From Cytospora piceicola (taxonomy: Eukaryota; Ascomycota; Sordariomycetes; Diaporthales; Cytosporaceae), in contig JALQBC010000016.1 of NCBI GenBank assembly GCA_023375675.1, forward strand, positions 682,001-746,000: a stretch of 64,000 nt of DNA. Direction: 5' to 3'. A model generated the notes under the pieces. That model was not told the DNA's origin. It was given only the letters and a program-made list of their open reading frames with translations, and searched no databases. Shown piece by piece: positions 44,604 to 56,776 of this stretch. Within the stretch, counting starts at the first letter, position 1. Each line of letters starts with the position of its first letter. The translations under genes and the position numbers were made by a program.

Positions 44604-45285
44604 TGATTTGCGATTTATGATTTAGTCTCAATTTCTCAGGCCTTGGGGTCGGAAAGGCATGCTTCCTCAAAGATTTATTGAGGGGAAAACGGTTTCAGTC
44701 TTCGTTTCCATCAACAAATACGAATCTTATTATGTTCGAATTGATCTCAATGTGCCCTCTTCCCTTGGCTAGTGGGCTCGAACATCGTCTTCACAACTTG
44801 CCGTTGTTGTCCTTATTTATGACTTCCAAGGTTTGTATAAGACACCACAGTGATGGACTCATTCTCCAGGGCAGCGCGTGACAAGATGAGCTGAATGATA
44901 CATAGCCCACCCGTGTTAGAAAGTCTATGCATAAACAAGAACGCTACCTAGACTCATGTGACTCACTTTGACAATAATAGGTCCTCCAGACAACTTTCAG
45001 AGACTGCCGGCCCTATTTATAAACACATCCCTTGATTCAACACAATGCAACAAGGACCCTGTGAACAACAGCTTGTATCAACTGCAACAAACCAGCACCT
45101 CAACCAACAAAATCACAGTGAGCCACAACCTATTCTACAATCATTCTTGAAAGAAACAGATAGACGGCTAACTCTGGAATTGTATCCCAACACTTACTTT
45201 AACCACTTGGTAGCACGTCCTGCTTTGTTAGGCTCTCTAATCCTCCACACTGAACCGTTCAGCACTTGGGGTATCTCTTCGGAAG
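44604..45285. other. intergenic region upstream of GH64
   Basis: These 682 bp hold a short ORF (45045-45341) that overlaps the GH64 start and has no similarity I recognise; it is probably 5' UTR. No repeat is seen. Confidence 0.45.
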
Positions 45286-46782
45286 ATGCGGTCTCTATTC
45301 CAAATGACCATGGCCACCATGGTTGCATTTTCTTTCCTTGATTGGGCCAGACCAATGAAAGTCAACCCCCCTTACCCCATTACCACCCATGGCCTAGACA
45401 AGTCACCCGACCAGTCCTGGAAATATCCTGAGCCCCGCCGAGATTCGTACCTTGTAACCCGGGACCAGTCAAACAGCACGCAAATACAAATCACCATACG
45501 AAACAGGAGAGAGAATCCTGTATATACCTATGTGACAGGTGTGAATCCGCAGAACTCGGAATATTTCATGTTGTACAATGAAGGCCGCGGAAATTTCAAG
45601 TGGGAGGTCAAACCATCTGGTAACGAATCAAACAACGCGAATGCGAACTATTTCACTGAGTCCAAGAGCAACTACGAGATATTGGTCAATGCAAACAACA
45701 GCAGATCTTTCTACATTCCGACATATGCCGCAGGCGGACGAATTTACATCGCCGACAAAGCTCTTCGATTTGGAACCAACCAGGGTGGACCAACCATGGG
45801 CTTCGTTGAACCGTCACCCTCCAATACAGAGCTGCCTGAGTTCAGCTACCCATGGCAGTTCATCGAATTTACCTGGATCCAGGATCAGTTCTGGATCAAT
45901 CTCTCTAACATGGACCTCGTCTCTATCCCACTAGGCATGACTGTTACATCCAAGAACACTGGTAATAGCGTCCAAACCGTGCCGGGACTTGTCTCGAATG
46001 CCACGGCGTTGATCTGTGAAGCACTTACCAACCAGACTACTACGGATGGGTACAATTGGAGAGACCTATGTATCCGTGATGAGAACTACAGATTGATTCG
46101 TGTGTTATCCCCTGACCAGTTCTTGAGCATGAATGCAACGGATCCATTGAACAAATACTACGACAAATACGTCGACGCTGTGTGGGAGCGGTACAACAAG
46201 ATGAACCTGACAATCCAGACCCAGGATAGCAATTCCCAGGCCACCAATGCCAATGATGCTGATAAAGGAATTAAGTCTTCCCCGGGAAATCAGGTCAGCT
46301 GCAGAGTGGGAGATGACAAGATACTACACTGTTACAACCCTGCTTCTGGCAAGAGCTACGTTTTTCCAAAGCCGACCACCAAGGAGATATTCGGTTGCAC
46401 CCAGGATGGTAACACATTTCAAGTCATGCCAGACAACACTGCTGACTGGACGCAAGCTGAGATTGTGCCACGACTGTGTGCTGCCTTCCACCGAAGCACA
46501 CTACTCCGGGACGGCGGCAACATTCAGCCGTATGTAAATGGCACCAATACCGCCGAGGACTACTATTGCAACAATGATGCCACGAATCAGTCCTGCATCG
46601 GCGGTACCACAAACCATTACGCTCGGATTGTGCATGAATACGAGACAGAGGGCATGGGATACGCATTTGCCTACGACGACACAAATCCAATTGCGGAGGG
46701 ATTGAACAATGCCAGCGCAAACGCAGCTGGCTTGATTTCAGACCCTAATCCAGCATCTGTAGTCATTACCGTGGGTTGGTGA
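45286..46782 (+). CDS. GH64 family beta-1,3-glucanase
   Basis: Glycoside hydrolase family 64 enzymes cut beta-1,3-glucan (laminarin), mainly releasing oligosaccharides, and share a thaumatin-like barrel. The single exon gives 498 aa. ATG 45286 starts a hydrophobic leader (MTMATMVAFSF), likely a signal peptide, so the protein should be secreted; the leader is atypical, with an early Asp-Trp. Family blocks occur in order: GGRIYIADKALRF, FVEPSPSN, FIEFTWIQDQFWINLSNMDLVSIPLGM, LICEALTNQTTTDGYNWRDL, RVLSPDQFL, VDAVWERYN, then PRLCAAFHRSTLL and TNHYARIVHEYETEGMGYAF with YDD. It converges with the NRPS gene (stop at 47034). Possible roles are wall remodelling or attack on other fungi. Confidence 0.85.
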   Translation: MRSLFQMTMATMVAFSFLDWARPMKVNPPYPITTHGLDKSPDQSWKYPEPRRDSYLVTRDQSNSTQIQITIRNRRENPVYTYVTGVNPQNSEYFMLYNEGRGNFKWEVKPSGNESNNANANYFTESKSNYEILVNANNSRSFYIPTYAAGGRIYIADKALRFGTNQGGPTMGFVEPSPSNTELPEFSYPWQFIEFTWIQDQFWINLSNMDLVSIPLGMTVTSKNTGNSVQTVPGLVSNATALICEALTNQTTTDGYNWRDLCIRDENYRLIRVLSPDQFLSMNATDPLNKYYDKYVDAVWERYNKMNLTIQTQDSNSQATNANDADKGIKSSPGNQVSCRVGDDKILHCYNPASGKSYVFPKPTTKEIFGCTQDGNTFQVMPDNTADWTQAEIVPRLCAAFHRSTLLRDGGNIQPYVNGTNTAEDYYCNNDATNQSCIGGTTNHYARIVHEYETEGMGYAFAYDDTNPIAEGLNNASANAAGLISDPNPASVVITVGW

Positions 46783-47033
46783 TATTGGCTATCTTGACTT
46801 TTACTAGGCTACCATTGCAGGAGCTCTATGTTCGGTATCATTTGGGCAGTCTTTGAAGTTGGGATACTACTCCGGGCACTGGTAGAATATCGGAACCCAG
46901 CACTTTGATTCATTTTCGTCAGACAATAGATAGGCACAGATCGTCATTCAAATACAAAACCTTATCCCTTGGTAGTTCGATTATATATACGCTTTGAAGT
47001 AAATACAGTAACTAATCATCCAACTAAAAAAGT

Positions 47034-50000
47034 CTAAGACTTAAGCAAAAGCTCCTCCGATTGAGGGACAGCGAGTTCTTGAGCGGCCGCAACTAGCTTA
47101 GCCAGGATCGAGTCCACATATTCTACGTCCCTTTCACTGCCAACCACTCCAAAATGTAACTTCCCGCCCCGAACGAACGACACAGCCTTGAGGGGATATG
47201 CGGCATCACCGTGTGGGTTGAGAATGTCCACACGAGTTGTCTGCCCTGCGAAAGGCATAGTGTCGAAGTCATCGAAGTCCTGGTGATGAACAATGGAGTC
47301 AAAAAACCGTGCATCCGAGGATGATGACCATTGCGTGCACTGCTGGGAAATTCTCTCGAAGCCGAGGAAGTCATGTGCCGCAGACTCGGCGCTCTGCCTC
47401 TGAACGAATTGCAGAAGGTCCATCGCCGTCCACTGGGGCTGAAACAGAACTCTGACAGGGGTGAGCTGGTAGCATGGACCCATGACATTTTCCACGTTCG
47501 TCAGGTCCACCATACGTCCCGACGTGACGCTGCCAAAGGTCACATCCATGTCTCCAACAGATCGTGCCAGTACCAGTGCCCATGCTGCCGTGAGCAAGTT
47601 AGCCGTTGTGATATCTTCGAGGGCATGCGAGATGTCGACGATGCTTGTTTGGAACACAGCCTTGTCCCCGGGCTGTGTCGTAGCTCCGTCAAGAACAGAC
47701 AGCGATGAACCACGCAGAAGGCTGTTCCAATAACTCAGCGCCTTGGCTTGCTCACGTTCGTCGCTGATACGTGCCATATAGGATGAAAATGGCTCAAATC
47801 CAGCAACCTTCTCTCCCTTGTACAGTACCTCCAGGTCTTGGAGTAGCCTGGGTAGAGACATTCCGTCATACAGGGCGTGTGATAGTCCTAGAACCAGACA
47901 ATGCTGGCCATCGTTGCCTTCGACATGGAACATACTGAGGAATGATGATCCTAGGTCAAAGTCCGATTCAATATGAGCCTTGCAAAGCTCGGTCACGAAA
48001 GGCTCCAGATCCTTGTCAGCCACATGCTTGGATAAAGGAACATCGAGCTCCTCCATGACAACTTGGAAGAAGGTCGACTCGTGCTCGATGAACACTGTAC
48101 GCAATATGTCGTGGGTCTTGACCAAGCCGGTGCAGGCTCGAAGAAGCTGCTCATGATCGATACCCTCCTCGAAGTATAGCATTGTGTATTGTATCGAGGT
48201 TCGCGGGGTTTGGGTAGTCCCAGTAATATCGAGTATCTGAGAATCTGTCACCGGCAACACATCCTGGATAGCCCAGTTAGGATCTGCAAGCTTCGGGCGG
48301 ACGACTTCGGCCACGAATATCGTGGCATTCAAGGAGCCCAACGTCGAGAATGGCCTGTAGGGCTGGATCTTCCTTGACGATGACACTTGGTCTACCTTCA
48401 ATACGCGGGCCACATCACCCAGACGCATGTGCTGGAATATGTCAGCCACCGTCAAGCCATGTCCCTGCGTACGCAGGCTTGATACCAGCTTCATGGCCAG
48501 GACAGAATCACCGCCGAGGCGGAAGAAGTTGTCGTCGATATCGATCTGCTCCGGGGCGATGCCAAGAACGTTTGCCCAAAAGGCCCGCATGATAGACTCA
48601 GGACCTGCCTGACTTGCTTCTGCTGAAATCTTCCTCCATGCTACCTTCAGGCCTTCACGCTGCTGCTTCAAAATATGGCTAGGAATACTTGCAGCCACCT
48701 GCCGGAGCAAGTTGCGGTCGACTTGTTTGGCATCAGTGGGTAGGCTGTCGACCACTATGTATGCAGAGGGTATCATGTATGAAGGGAGGGAGTTTTCGAT
48801 AAACTTGTGAAGCTTCTTCAGTGCCATAGCAAGGCTAACGGGGATCGTGGCACGAACGGTCATCTCGAAATTTCTGTCCGCTGTGTCGAAGGTTATGTCG
48901 TGCTTAACCGGTATGATTTCGACAGTGGCTTCCTCAACAGGCTGGTACTCTATGAAAGCAACCAGGTCTTGCACCTTCTGAGCACTGTCCGACGAGGAAG
49001 ACTGAAGTACGGTTGCTGCCGCACGTGTCGAGGGTGAGAGGAGTCTTGTAAAACAGGCTTCCAACTCTGCGATATCCACAGCATGTCCTTGAACTGGCAC
49101 GACATTGTCGTTTCGACCAATAAAGATCAAAGTACCATCATATTGTAGTTGAACAATGTCACCAGTTGACTGCAGCTTTCCCATCCGACCGACATATGCG
49201 GGACTTCCGGCAACGAGCCACGCAGGAGATTCGATAGTTTGGCCAGGGAGGTGAGCCCCTTCCAGCCAGAGGTCACCAGCGCAGCCAATGGGAGACAAGA
49301 AAGACGGGTTCCGCGGATCACAAACCCAGGGAACCACTGCCTGGGGATAGACTGATCCTTTCGTGATGCTCGCACCTGCTCGGAGTCTCCCTGATGCCCC
49401 ATCCAAAGGCAATGGAGCCACCTGATTCCAGCGCCAAATTTGGTCTAACTCGGCATCTGGAAGACAAGATATTTGGCCTACTGGTAGCCGAGGGAAGCTT
49501 CTCGTCAACTCCAGACAAGCCTGCTCGAGCTGCACAAGTATCCGTTGCATCTGTGAGACCTCGATCAAGCTGCTATCAAAGCTCGCGCATACCCTGAATC
49601 CCCCCTTTCGTAGTCCACAAGCTACCATAAGCGGGTACGGGTTGAAATGAAGTGCTTCGCGTACCGGATCTCCTGTTTCAAAGCCGAGTTCGTTGCCCAC
49701 ATGCTCAGAGTCTGGCTGGATGACCAAGCCCGTGGCAGCTTCACTTGCACACTGTGCATCTCGGCTGACCTTTCTGATGTTTTGCCACCCCATGTGCTGG
49801 TAAGGCGTACGGGCCAGGAGGACCTGCTGCACAGTCTGCAGGTAGGCTGCAACAGAGCTCGCCCGGTCAACATGGATGCGAATTGGCACCGTTGCGACCA
49901 AGGGACCAAGGATGCTCTCGACACCCGGAAGCGCAATGTCTCGGCCCATGAGTGTCTCACCAAAGACGACGTCGTCACTTCCAGTATACTGTGAGGCCAC

Positions 50001-53000
50001 AAGGGCCCATGCACCACGGATCAAGGTCGCCGGTGTGAAGGGTACTCCAGCACTCATATCAAGAGAGATCTGATGCTCAATAAATCCATCTGGAGTCGGC
50101 AAGTAGTCCCTGGAGGGGAGACGTGGGAACTGAGGTCCAACGGCACCTTCCAGCTCTTGTCGCCAAAACTCTTGCATGGCTGCTTCGTCAGTGTCGCGCA
50201 CAAATTTGACAAAATCTTTCATCTGTGGCTTTGTCTGCGACTCGATTTCAGACCCAGTTCCAGTCTCAATATCAGTGCTTTGAGTCCTAACCTGCAAGGC
50301 GTTGCGGACTTGTTCGAGGACAATTGGCTCTGACCATCCATCATATACGACGTGATGAATAGTCCAGACCATGTATCGCTTGCCCTCACTCAGATTCTCG
50401 ACAATGGCATAGCGAGATAGACTCTGGCCAAATTGCATTTTCTCGTCCTGATCATCCTGAAGGTATTGCGGCAAGTCGGTTGAATGCCTCCAGTGGATAT
50501 CCTCCTTCAGCACGACCTGTTGAAGGCCAGGATCTTGGAGCTGGACCAAGCGACTACGCAGAATAGGAGTCTCAGCGACCACCACCTCCCATGCGTTCTT
50601 CCAGGCGTCGACACTGATGTCACACGGAATACATGCGACTCTCTGAGCGACGTATGCCTTGATCGACTTCAGCGAGAAGGTAAAGAGTGATTCTTGCGTT
50701 GGCGTGCAAGGATAGATATCCTCGATAGCGATGGAATCCACCCCACATACCTGTGATGCCTCAGCGCAGGCACTCTCTGTTGGTTGAGAGATCATAGAGA
50801 ATGCCGATGTCTCCCCTCGTGCTTCCAAGTCGCACACAAGGACGTCCTTCGCCATCGCTAAGAGTGTCGGATGGCTGAAGGTGCTGATGACGGTAAGTTC
50901 CAGGCCTCGCTCTCTGCAGATAGAGACAAGCCTCATTGCGGCCAGGGAATCTCCGCCCAAGGCAAAGAAGTTATCCCCAAGGCCAATGGCATCTGCATCG
51001 AGTTTCAGTGTCAGGGCCCAGGCTTGCCGCAGACGCTGCTCGAGGTCAGTCAGCTCCCGAGTGACGTGACCCGACTTGCCTCGCTCCCGATCCAACTGTC
51101 GCAAGTCGACAGTGGCACCAAATGTCCTGAGTCTTTTGCGATCGGTTTTGCCAGAGATCAGGGTAGGAATGTACTTGACTGGTACATATGCGGTTGGCAC
51201 CATGTAGCGCGGCAGAACCTTGGCCACGTCTGCATCGGCTTCGGAAAGAGCGCTTCGCAGCTCGCTGGTGAGTTCAGCCGATTCCACATCTGTTTTCTGG
51301 TTCCCCTTGACGGACTGTGGTGCCACAAATGCTACCAATGTTGGCTGTCCTCCCGGTCCCTGTGGCACAATGACCTCGGCGATCACGTTGATCTCAGAGG
51401 GCAGTCTGGCTTTCAGCTGACTCTCGATCTCTCCGAGTTCAACTCGTTGCCCACGCAATTTGACTTGGGTGTCTTTTCGTCCAACGAAAACAATTTCTCC
51501 AGAGCCATCAGGATCGTATCTTCCAAGGTCTCCTGTCTTGTACAGACGGCCGCTACGGCCAGCGTAGCTCTTGTGTCCCGCGAGAAGCCAAGCTGGATCT
51601 TCGATGAAAGCAGCTGCGGTCTTGTCGGGGTCGTTCAAGTAGCCTCTTCCTACGATGGGACCTTCTACTAGCAGCTCGCCCACGGCGCCGACTGGCATTA
51701 TCGAGTCGTGGTCGTTTGGGTTGGTGATCCACATGGAAGCTCCATTTCCCGGGCCAATAGAGATGTAGTCTCTACCCGTAGCAGCACTGCTGTTCACCGT
51801 GCATCCGATCGTGCACTCACAGGGACCGTAGCCAATGACAATCCTGGTCTCCTGACCCCAAAGGTTGACATCCCTGGGAGAGGCCGCCTCTCCTCCTAGG
51901 CCAAGGGCACTGAGTGATTTTATCACGTCCGGTTCCAAGATGCGGGCCACCGACGGGGTAAGGCCTGCGTAGTTGACCTGCATGTTCCGGATGACCCCAT
52001 TGATGTCGCCCAATCGATCCTCGTCAGAGGGGATGCAAAGACATCCGCCGTTTCCAAGAGTCAAGAACATGCTGTCAATACTGACGTCGAAAGCATAGGA
52101 CGCAAAATCAAGGACTCTCGAGTCCTCGTTGTAGCCGACTGCCTTGGCGCGAGGAATGGCACTGCTGGTGTAGTCCCGGTGAGAGATTTTGACACCCTTT
52201 GGAGTGCCTGTGCTGCCAGATGTAAAGATGATGTACAGTAAGGCAGTTGCTGGTACGACTGGCAATGGCGGAAGGACTTGCAAACCCGAAGGAAATGCGA
52301 ATGTGTCCGCTCCCACGTCGACAACCCGTCCTTCCGGCAATACCGACGCCGATATGTGGTGTTGCTTGATCGAAGTCACCATTGTCTTTGCTCCCACTTG
52401 TTCTGCCATGTTTTGGAGGCGGGCAAGAGGAAGTGTTGGATCCATGAGCACAATGGTTGCTCCCGCCTTCATGACTGCCAGTACAGCAACGACTGTCCAT
52501 CTTGACTTCTCAAAGCACACGGGGAGGAAGTCGTCTAGTTGGACACCTGAATCTATGAGAGAGCTTGCCAGGGACGTAGAATACTGCTCAATTTGACCGT
52601 ATGTCAAGTCGCCATCCCAGGAATGAATGGCAACTTTATCTGGGGATATGGCCGCCCGTTCGGCGATCATCTCGTGCATGCAGAAGTCGTAAGTGGGAGG
52701 TAGCTGATGATTCCAGTTCCATATTGAGTCCAAATCGTATGTGGTTGGACCAAGACTGTCCTCGACGGATGCCTCAGGGTTCGAGAAGCACAGTCTTACG
52801 GTATCGACCAGTGACTCGACATGGCGTGCGACTGTATATGGCAGCACACTCTGGCTGTGCCACACTGGACGAATATCGAGACGGCCATTCTCATAGCCTA
52901 CCTCGAGGTGTATCACGCCCTTTGCCCATTGCAGTCAGTCACCCAGTCAAATCATGTAATCATGGACCATTCCACTCACTTCATTTCTGGAACCCTCGTG

Positions 53001-53447
53001 TGTTTGGGACAATGGGCCGGTGCTCAAGAGGAGCGAGGCAGGATTGGTAGCTGCCTTGAATTCGCTTGGTGGGGATTTAGCGACGTGGTGGGTGATTGCC
53101 TCAGCGACTCGTTGGATATTGGTTTGCAGATTTGGCATTACTTGATCTGTCGACAAAGTGTTGTTCACTTGCTCAAGTTCATCATTACGAGTTGCGCGGC
53201 CCTTATAAGCCCAATCGTAACGGACCTCTCCGTCTTCCCGGGTCCGCAGAAGGACGATCATCCATGATAAAAGCAGTATTTCATCTCTCATGCCAGTGGG
53301 CGTCGAATGTTGGTCGGACGCAAGACCGAGGACTTGGTAGGACGTGGAGCCATCGCCACTCTCCTCGCCCGTGAGAGTTGGTAGGAAATGATGTTTGTCT
53401 CCCTGTGGGCTCTGACCCTGTGTATCGTCAAGATGTTTGAGTACCAT
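47034..53447 (-). CDS. NPS6: NPS6/SidD-type siderophore NRPS (A-T-C-dA-T-C)
   Basis: This non-ribosomal peptide synthetase should build an extracellular hydroxamate siderophore (fusarinine or coprogen type) by linking N5-acyl-N5-hydroxyornithine units. Exon 1 (53447-52980) and exon 2 (52919-47034) flank a 60-bp intron (GTGAGT...GCAAAG), giving about 2117 aa from the first in-frame ATG. The order is a short N-terminal condensation-like stub; A1 with FTSGSTGTPKG near residue 390; T1 (DNFFALGGDSLAAM, Ser about 814); C1 (HHVVYDG about 1011); a degenerate A2 (about 1307-1587) lacking the ATP-binding core but keeping TGDIVQLQYDG and an LPSYMIPSAY region; T2 (DNFFRLGGDS, Ser about 1628); and C2 (SHALYDG about 1836). 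This A-T-C-dA-T-C order is that of NPS6. The 5' end is unsure: similar sequence reaches about 53560 without an in-frame ATG, so a small upstream exon may be missing. Confidence 0.88.
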
Positions 53448-53792
53448 CTTGGTCTGGTAACCTGGCGCGGTTTTAGAGGGAAAGAAGGGGTGGTTTGCAT
53501 CCGTTTGTTCAAATTCGCTGTAATGCTTCACAATGCCATACAAAGTGAAGTTAACTTGATGCACGTCTCATATTATTACCCTAGGGTAGTCATGTTCTTT
53601 TCCCCCACCTCCCGGACTTCCACCCAGACCTGGCACGAAACCACGAGATGTTTGAAGTGCAAGAAAAATGGACCGAGATCGGTCATCTCGGTACGTGACG
53701 GCCAGGATCTCGGACCCTAGCAGGTAGAAGCCTGTAGGTGGCACAATGCGGTGGAACTCTATATGCAATGTGGCCCAAAGGCGGAGCGCATG

Positions 53793-53801
53793 ATCAGATA
53801 A
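53793..53801 (+). promoter_or_regulatory. iron-GATA motif ATCAGATAA
   Basis: Exact match to ATCWGATAA, the extended site bound by SreA/Urbs1-type iron-responsive GATA repressors. It lies about 350 bp upstream of the NRPS start at 53447. Confidence 0.6.
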
Positions 53802-54064
53802 TGCAAGGTCCATGCATTGGAGTACATATATGATGGCGGGTCTTTTCAGCATCTCCACCAAGGCATCAAATGGTACACAGTGGCTCCGGCGATCTGATGC
53901 AATTCATATTCATCTTTCCATTGGTGACGCAGAGCGGAACTTATTTGTACTGTAGTAGGATGTCGAGACGAGGAACCAAACAACCTGCTTGATGAGGCGT
54001 AATGTGTAAGGGTTTAATCTCAGCTCGGAGCCATCACATGTCCGATGACATATGTACAAGTCTT

Positions 54065-54073
54065 TTATCAGAT
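54065..54073 (-). promoter_or_regulatory. iron-GATA motif (minus-strand ATCTGATAA)
   Basis: Plus strand TTATCAGAT; exact match to ATCWGATAA on the NRPS strand. Confidence 0.6.
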
Positions 54074-54560
54074 CCTTTCCCGGTCTTTAGCCAAGAATCT
54101 TATCAATCTGGGTGGGTCTATACGCGTGCACCTTGGCTAGTTACTTACTCAGTTACTGTGTACTTGGTGTACAGTGCGTTCACAGCATGGAGTGAACAGC
54201 ATGAATATACACATTGTGTCTCTCCAGGACCTCTAGGCTCTGTGGAAAATGGTGTATGTACATGAGCAGTATGTAGTACGAAAGTTTTCAGGCTTGGTGT
54301 CCACAGCTGGTACCACAATGAGAAGACGAAACATAAGTCGTGTAGAGCTACCAGACCTCGGGATTGTCAGGTCAGACCGATGATCATATCTAATCTGATC
54401 ATTTTGAAGATACCAAAGTAGCATGTAGTCAGGTACACTCCAGCCCTGTGAATTGTGGAGTTGGCCAGACCGCGGTCCAAGGCCCATGAAAAAATTTCGT
54501 CAGTCTTGACCGTGGAGTCGGAGCAGAGAAGCGGAGGAGGTCTAGACCAATTCTGTACAG

Positions 54561-54569
54561 TTATCAGAT
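54561..54569 (-). promoter_or_regulatory. iron-GATA motif (minus-strand ATCTGATAA)
   Basis: Plus strand TTATCAGAT; exact match to ATCWGATAA on the NRPS strand. Confidence 0.6.
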
Positions 54570-54808
54570 TTTTGTCGTCTTGGCCCGGTGCCAAGTACTT
54601 CGATTACACACACACAGTATGGCTCTGGCGCGCTGGACGCTTCTTTCGTTTTGAGACTTACTTCCGGTATGGAAAATAACCGTACTATACTTAGATATTT
54701 ATTGTAGTTCCTCACTGTGTACGTACTTGACACCAGGAGGCCAATTCAGGGTTGTGGGTTGGATGTTTCGTAAGTACTGGCAAGTTTATGATCTAATCTG
54801 ATTAGATG

Positions 54809-54817
54809 ATCTGATAA
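54809..54817 (+). promoter_or_regulatory. iron-GATA motif ATCTGATAA
   Basis: Exact match to ATCWGATAA, directly followed by another GATA core (AAGATA). It is about 175 bp past the stop of the SidH-like gene. Confidence 0.6.
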
Positions 54818-54992
54818 GATACTTAGGTACTCAAAGTACTGTGGGTAAAATCCTGCATGCGCGACTAGCACATGTGATCGATCTGTGTAAGTAAAAATTC
54901 TGCATCAATTGTTTTATTCCGAGGCACGCAACGTAACCACTGGTAGCATATCATCAACCTTGCTCACCCCCTGCTTCTTCCTCCTCTCCACC

Positions 54993-56033
54993 TCAGAGTT
55001 TCGAGTTCACCCATGTCGTTGGCCTTTTTTCCACGAATGCCTGAATACCCTCTACAAAGTTAGGGCCCTCAACCAGGCGAGGGTACAAGTCATTATTTAG
55101 CGTGGACGTGGCCTCCTCCACGCTGCCCGATTCCCAGCTCATTCGAACCCCCATACGACCAACTATCAACGCGTCCGGACTGTTCTGACACATGTCCTGG
55201 GCAATTTGGAGTGCAGCCTGTACAACACGGTGGGCCGAGCTAGCCGAACCAGACTGAGACGCAGGTTCAGACTCGTCATGGACAACCTGAGAGACAAGTC
55301 CCCATTCAGATAGTGTCTGGGCATTAACACTCCTGCCCGTCAACGCGAGGTACATGGTCCGCTGGAGGCCAAGCGTACGGCTCAATCGCGGCAGACATCC
55401 AGCCACGGGGACGATGCCCCGCTTCACCTCGGGCAGAGAGAAGACGGCCGTGGAAGAAGCCACCACGACATCGCAGTTGGCTACCATCTCAAAGCCACCC
55501 CCCATGCATATGCCGTTAACAGCTGCTATGATGGGCTTCTTGCCACTCCGGCGGGGCAGCCCAGCAAGGCCTGGTGCAGCCATGTCATTGACAACCCCGT
55601 TCTTGTTCATATCGTTCCACTCTGTGTGTTCACGTAAGAAAACTTCCTAAAACCAGTTCCTGTCCAAGGGGGTGGAAGAGTGAAAAGAGAACATTGAAAG
55701 CGATTAAAGACAGGAAGGAAGGAAATAGTCCAAGGCGGTTCGGTTCAACACGAACACCAAACTGGCACACTACCTACCATGTAAATCGGCCCCAGTACAG
55801 AAGGCCCTCCCCGTGCCGGTAATGACTGCCACCCACAAGCTTTCATCTTGGTCGAATTGCTCCCAGATCTCTGCGATCTCTCGGCTGGTCGCTTTATCGA
55901 TACAGTTCAGCTTGTCAGGCCTATTCAGAGTGACCTGCATAATCCGCTCGTCTGGGAAAGTGACATTGAAATTCCGAAAATTGAGGGATCTCGATCTCAG
56001 AGACATTGTGATGGAGGCAGGCGGAGGCCACAT
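54993..56033 (-). CDS. sidH: SidH-like mevalonyl-CoA hydratase (enoyl-CoA hydratase family), PTS1
   Basis: This crotonase-fold enzyme should turn mevalonyl-CoA into anhydromevalonyl-CoA, the acyl donor for fusarinine-type siderophores. Exon 1 (56033-55778) starts MWPPPASITM and carries the hydratase N-terminus (VTLNRPDKLNCID, VAVITGTGRAFCTGAD). A 156-bp intron (GTAGGT...ACACAG) joins it to exon 2 (55621-54993), with KPIIAAVNGICMGGGFEM (the oxyanion glycines), LPEVKRGIVPVAGCLPRL and the C-terminal tail. The product is 294 aa. It ends SKL, the classic peroxisomal PTS1 signal, as known for the Aspergillus enzyme. The start could also be ATG 56006. It shares a 743-bp divergent promoter with the SidF-like gene. 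The siderophore role follows from that neighbour and the NRPS, not from the sequence alone. Confidence 0.83.
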
Positions 56034-56776
56034 TCAATATTGTAGACACGAACCAGAATATTTCTGTGTACCGAATCTGGCCGATTTGTTTTGTCCTTCC
56101 TTGGCTTTATATTATTAATGGCCCGTGCATGAAGGCACGAGCGAGAGCAACGGAATGAATGTGTATGTATTTATGTATGTATTGATAGAAGGGGATCTGT
56201 GAAAGGAGGGAGCACGTTGGGCAGGTCAGTGAGCCCGTTACTTGGGTCAGCTCAGCAACTGGGTATCTACCAGATGTTTACAACCAAGTATGACGAGTTT
56301 TGGTGTGGATCAAGACCAGAGACCCTGGGGCAGATCTGGGGAATTTATGGATGAGTAGGGATCATTCCTGACTTCCAAGGTTGTACATATGTACACATAC
56401 GTACGCGGCACAGTACACTGGACCTTGACTGGGAATTTCTAACACAGTGCCATAAATAAGTACTTAAGTACGTACTCCGTATCCACTGACATTCTTGGCG
56501 CTGTGTGGTTGAGGCATGACCTTTTCAACTTGCAACTTGAATAGCCGGAGTACAATAAGTGATCCATTGAGGTGAAGGGTGCCGCTTACGTACTATGTAT
56601 TCCGTACTGTACACTCCTCCGGGTACGTCGTTCAAGTTTGAACAATGTGATTTCGTTGGGCCGTTTAGAACCCATTGATCTTCCGAGTGACCTCCACAGA
56701 ACACACGTTTCTTCGTTGCAGCACCGTTCTTGTCAAGAGCCATTACAGGACCGGGTACAAGTCCAATCTCAACAGA
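56034..56776. promoter_or_regulatory. divergent promoter between sidH-like and sidF-like genes
   Basis: These 743 bp separate the divergent sidH-like (minus) and sidF-like (plus) starts and should drive both. A single TGATAG GATA core lies at 56183-56188. I see no exact ATCWGATAA copy here. The frame continues upstream of the sidF ATG without another ATG. Confidence 0.5.

Larger units (their letters stand above)
53865..54992. other. NRPS upstream region with GATA-site cluster
   Basis: About 1.1 kb between the NRPS and the SidH-like gene (both on the minus strand). It holds three of the four exact ATCWGATAA sites and no supportable gene. TGATAAGATA at 54812-54821 gives two adjacent GATA cores. 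Confidence 0.55.

Noticed and set aside
45045..45341. 98-aa ORF overlapping the GH64 start
   Set aside because: Overlaps the signal-peptide codons of GH64 in another frame; more likely 5' UTR.
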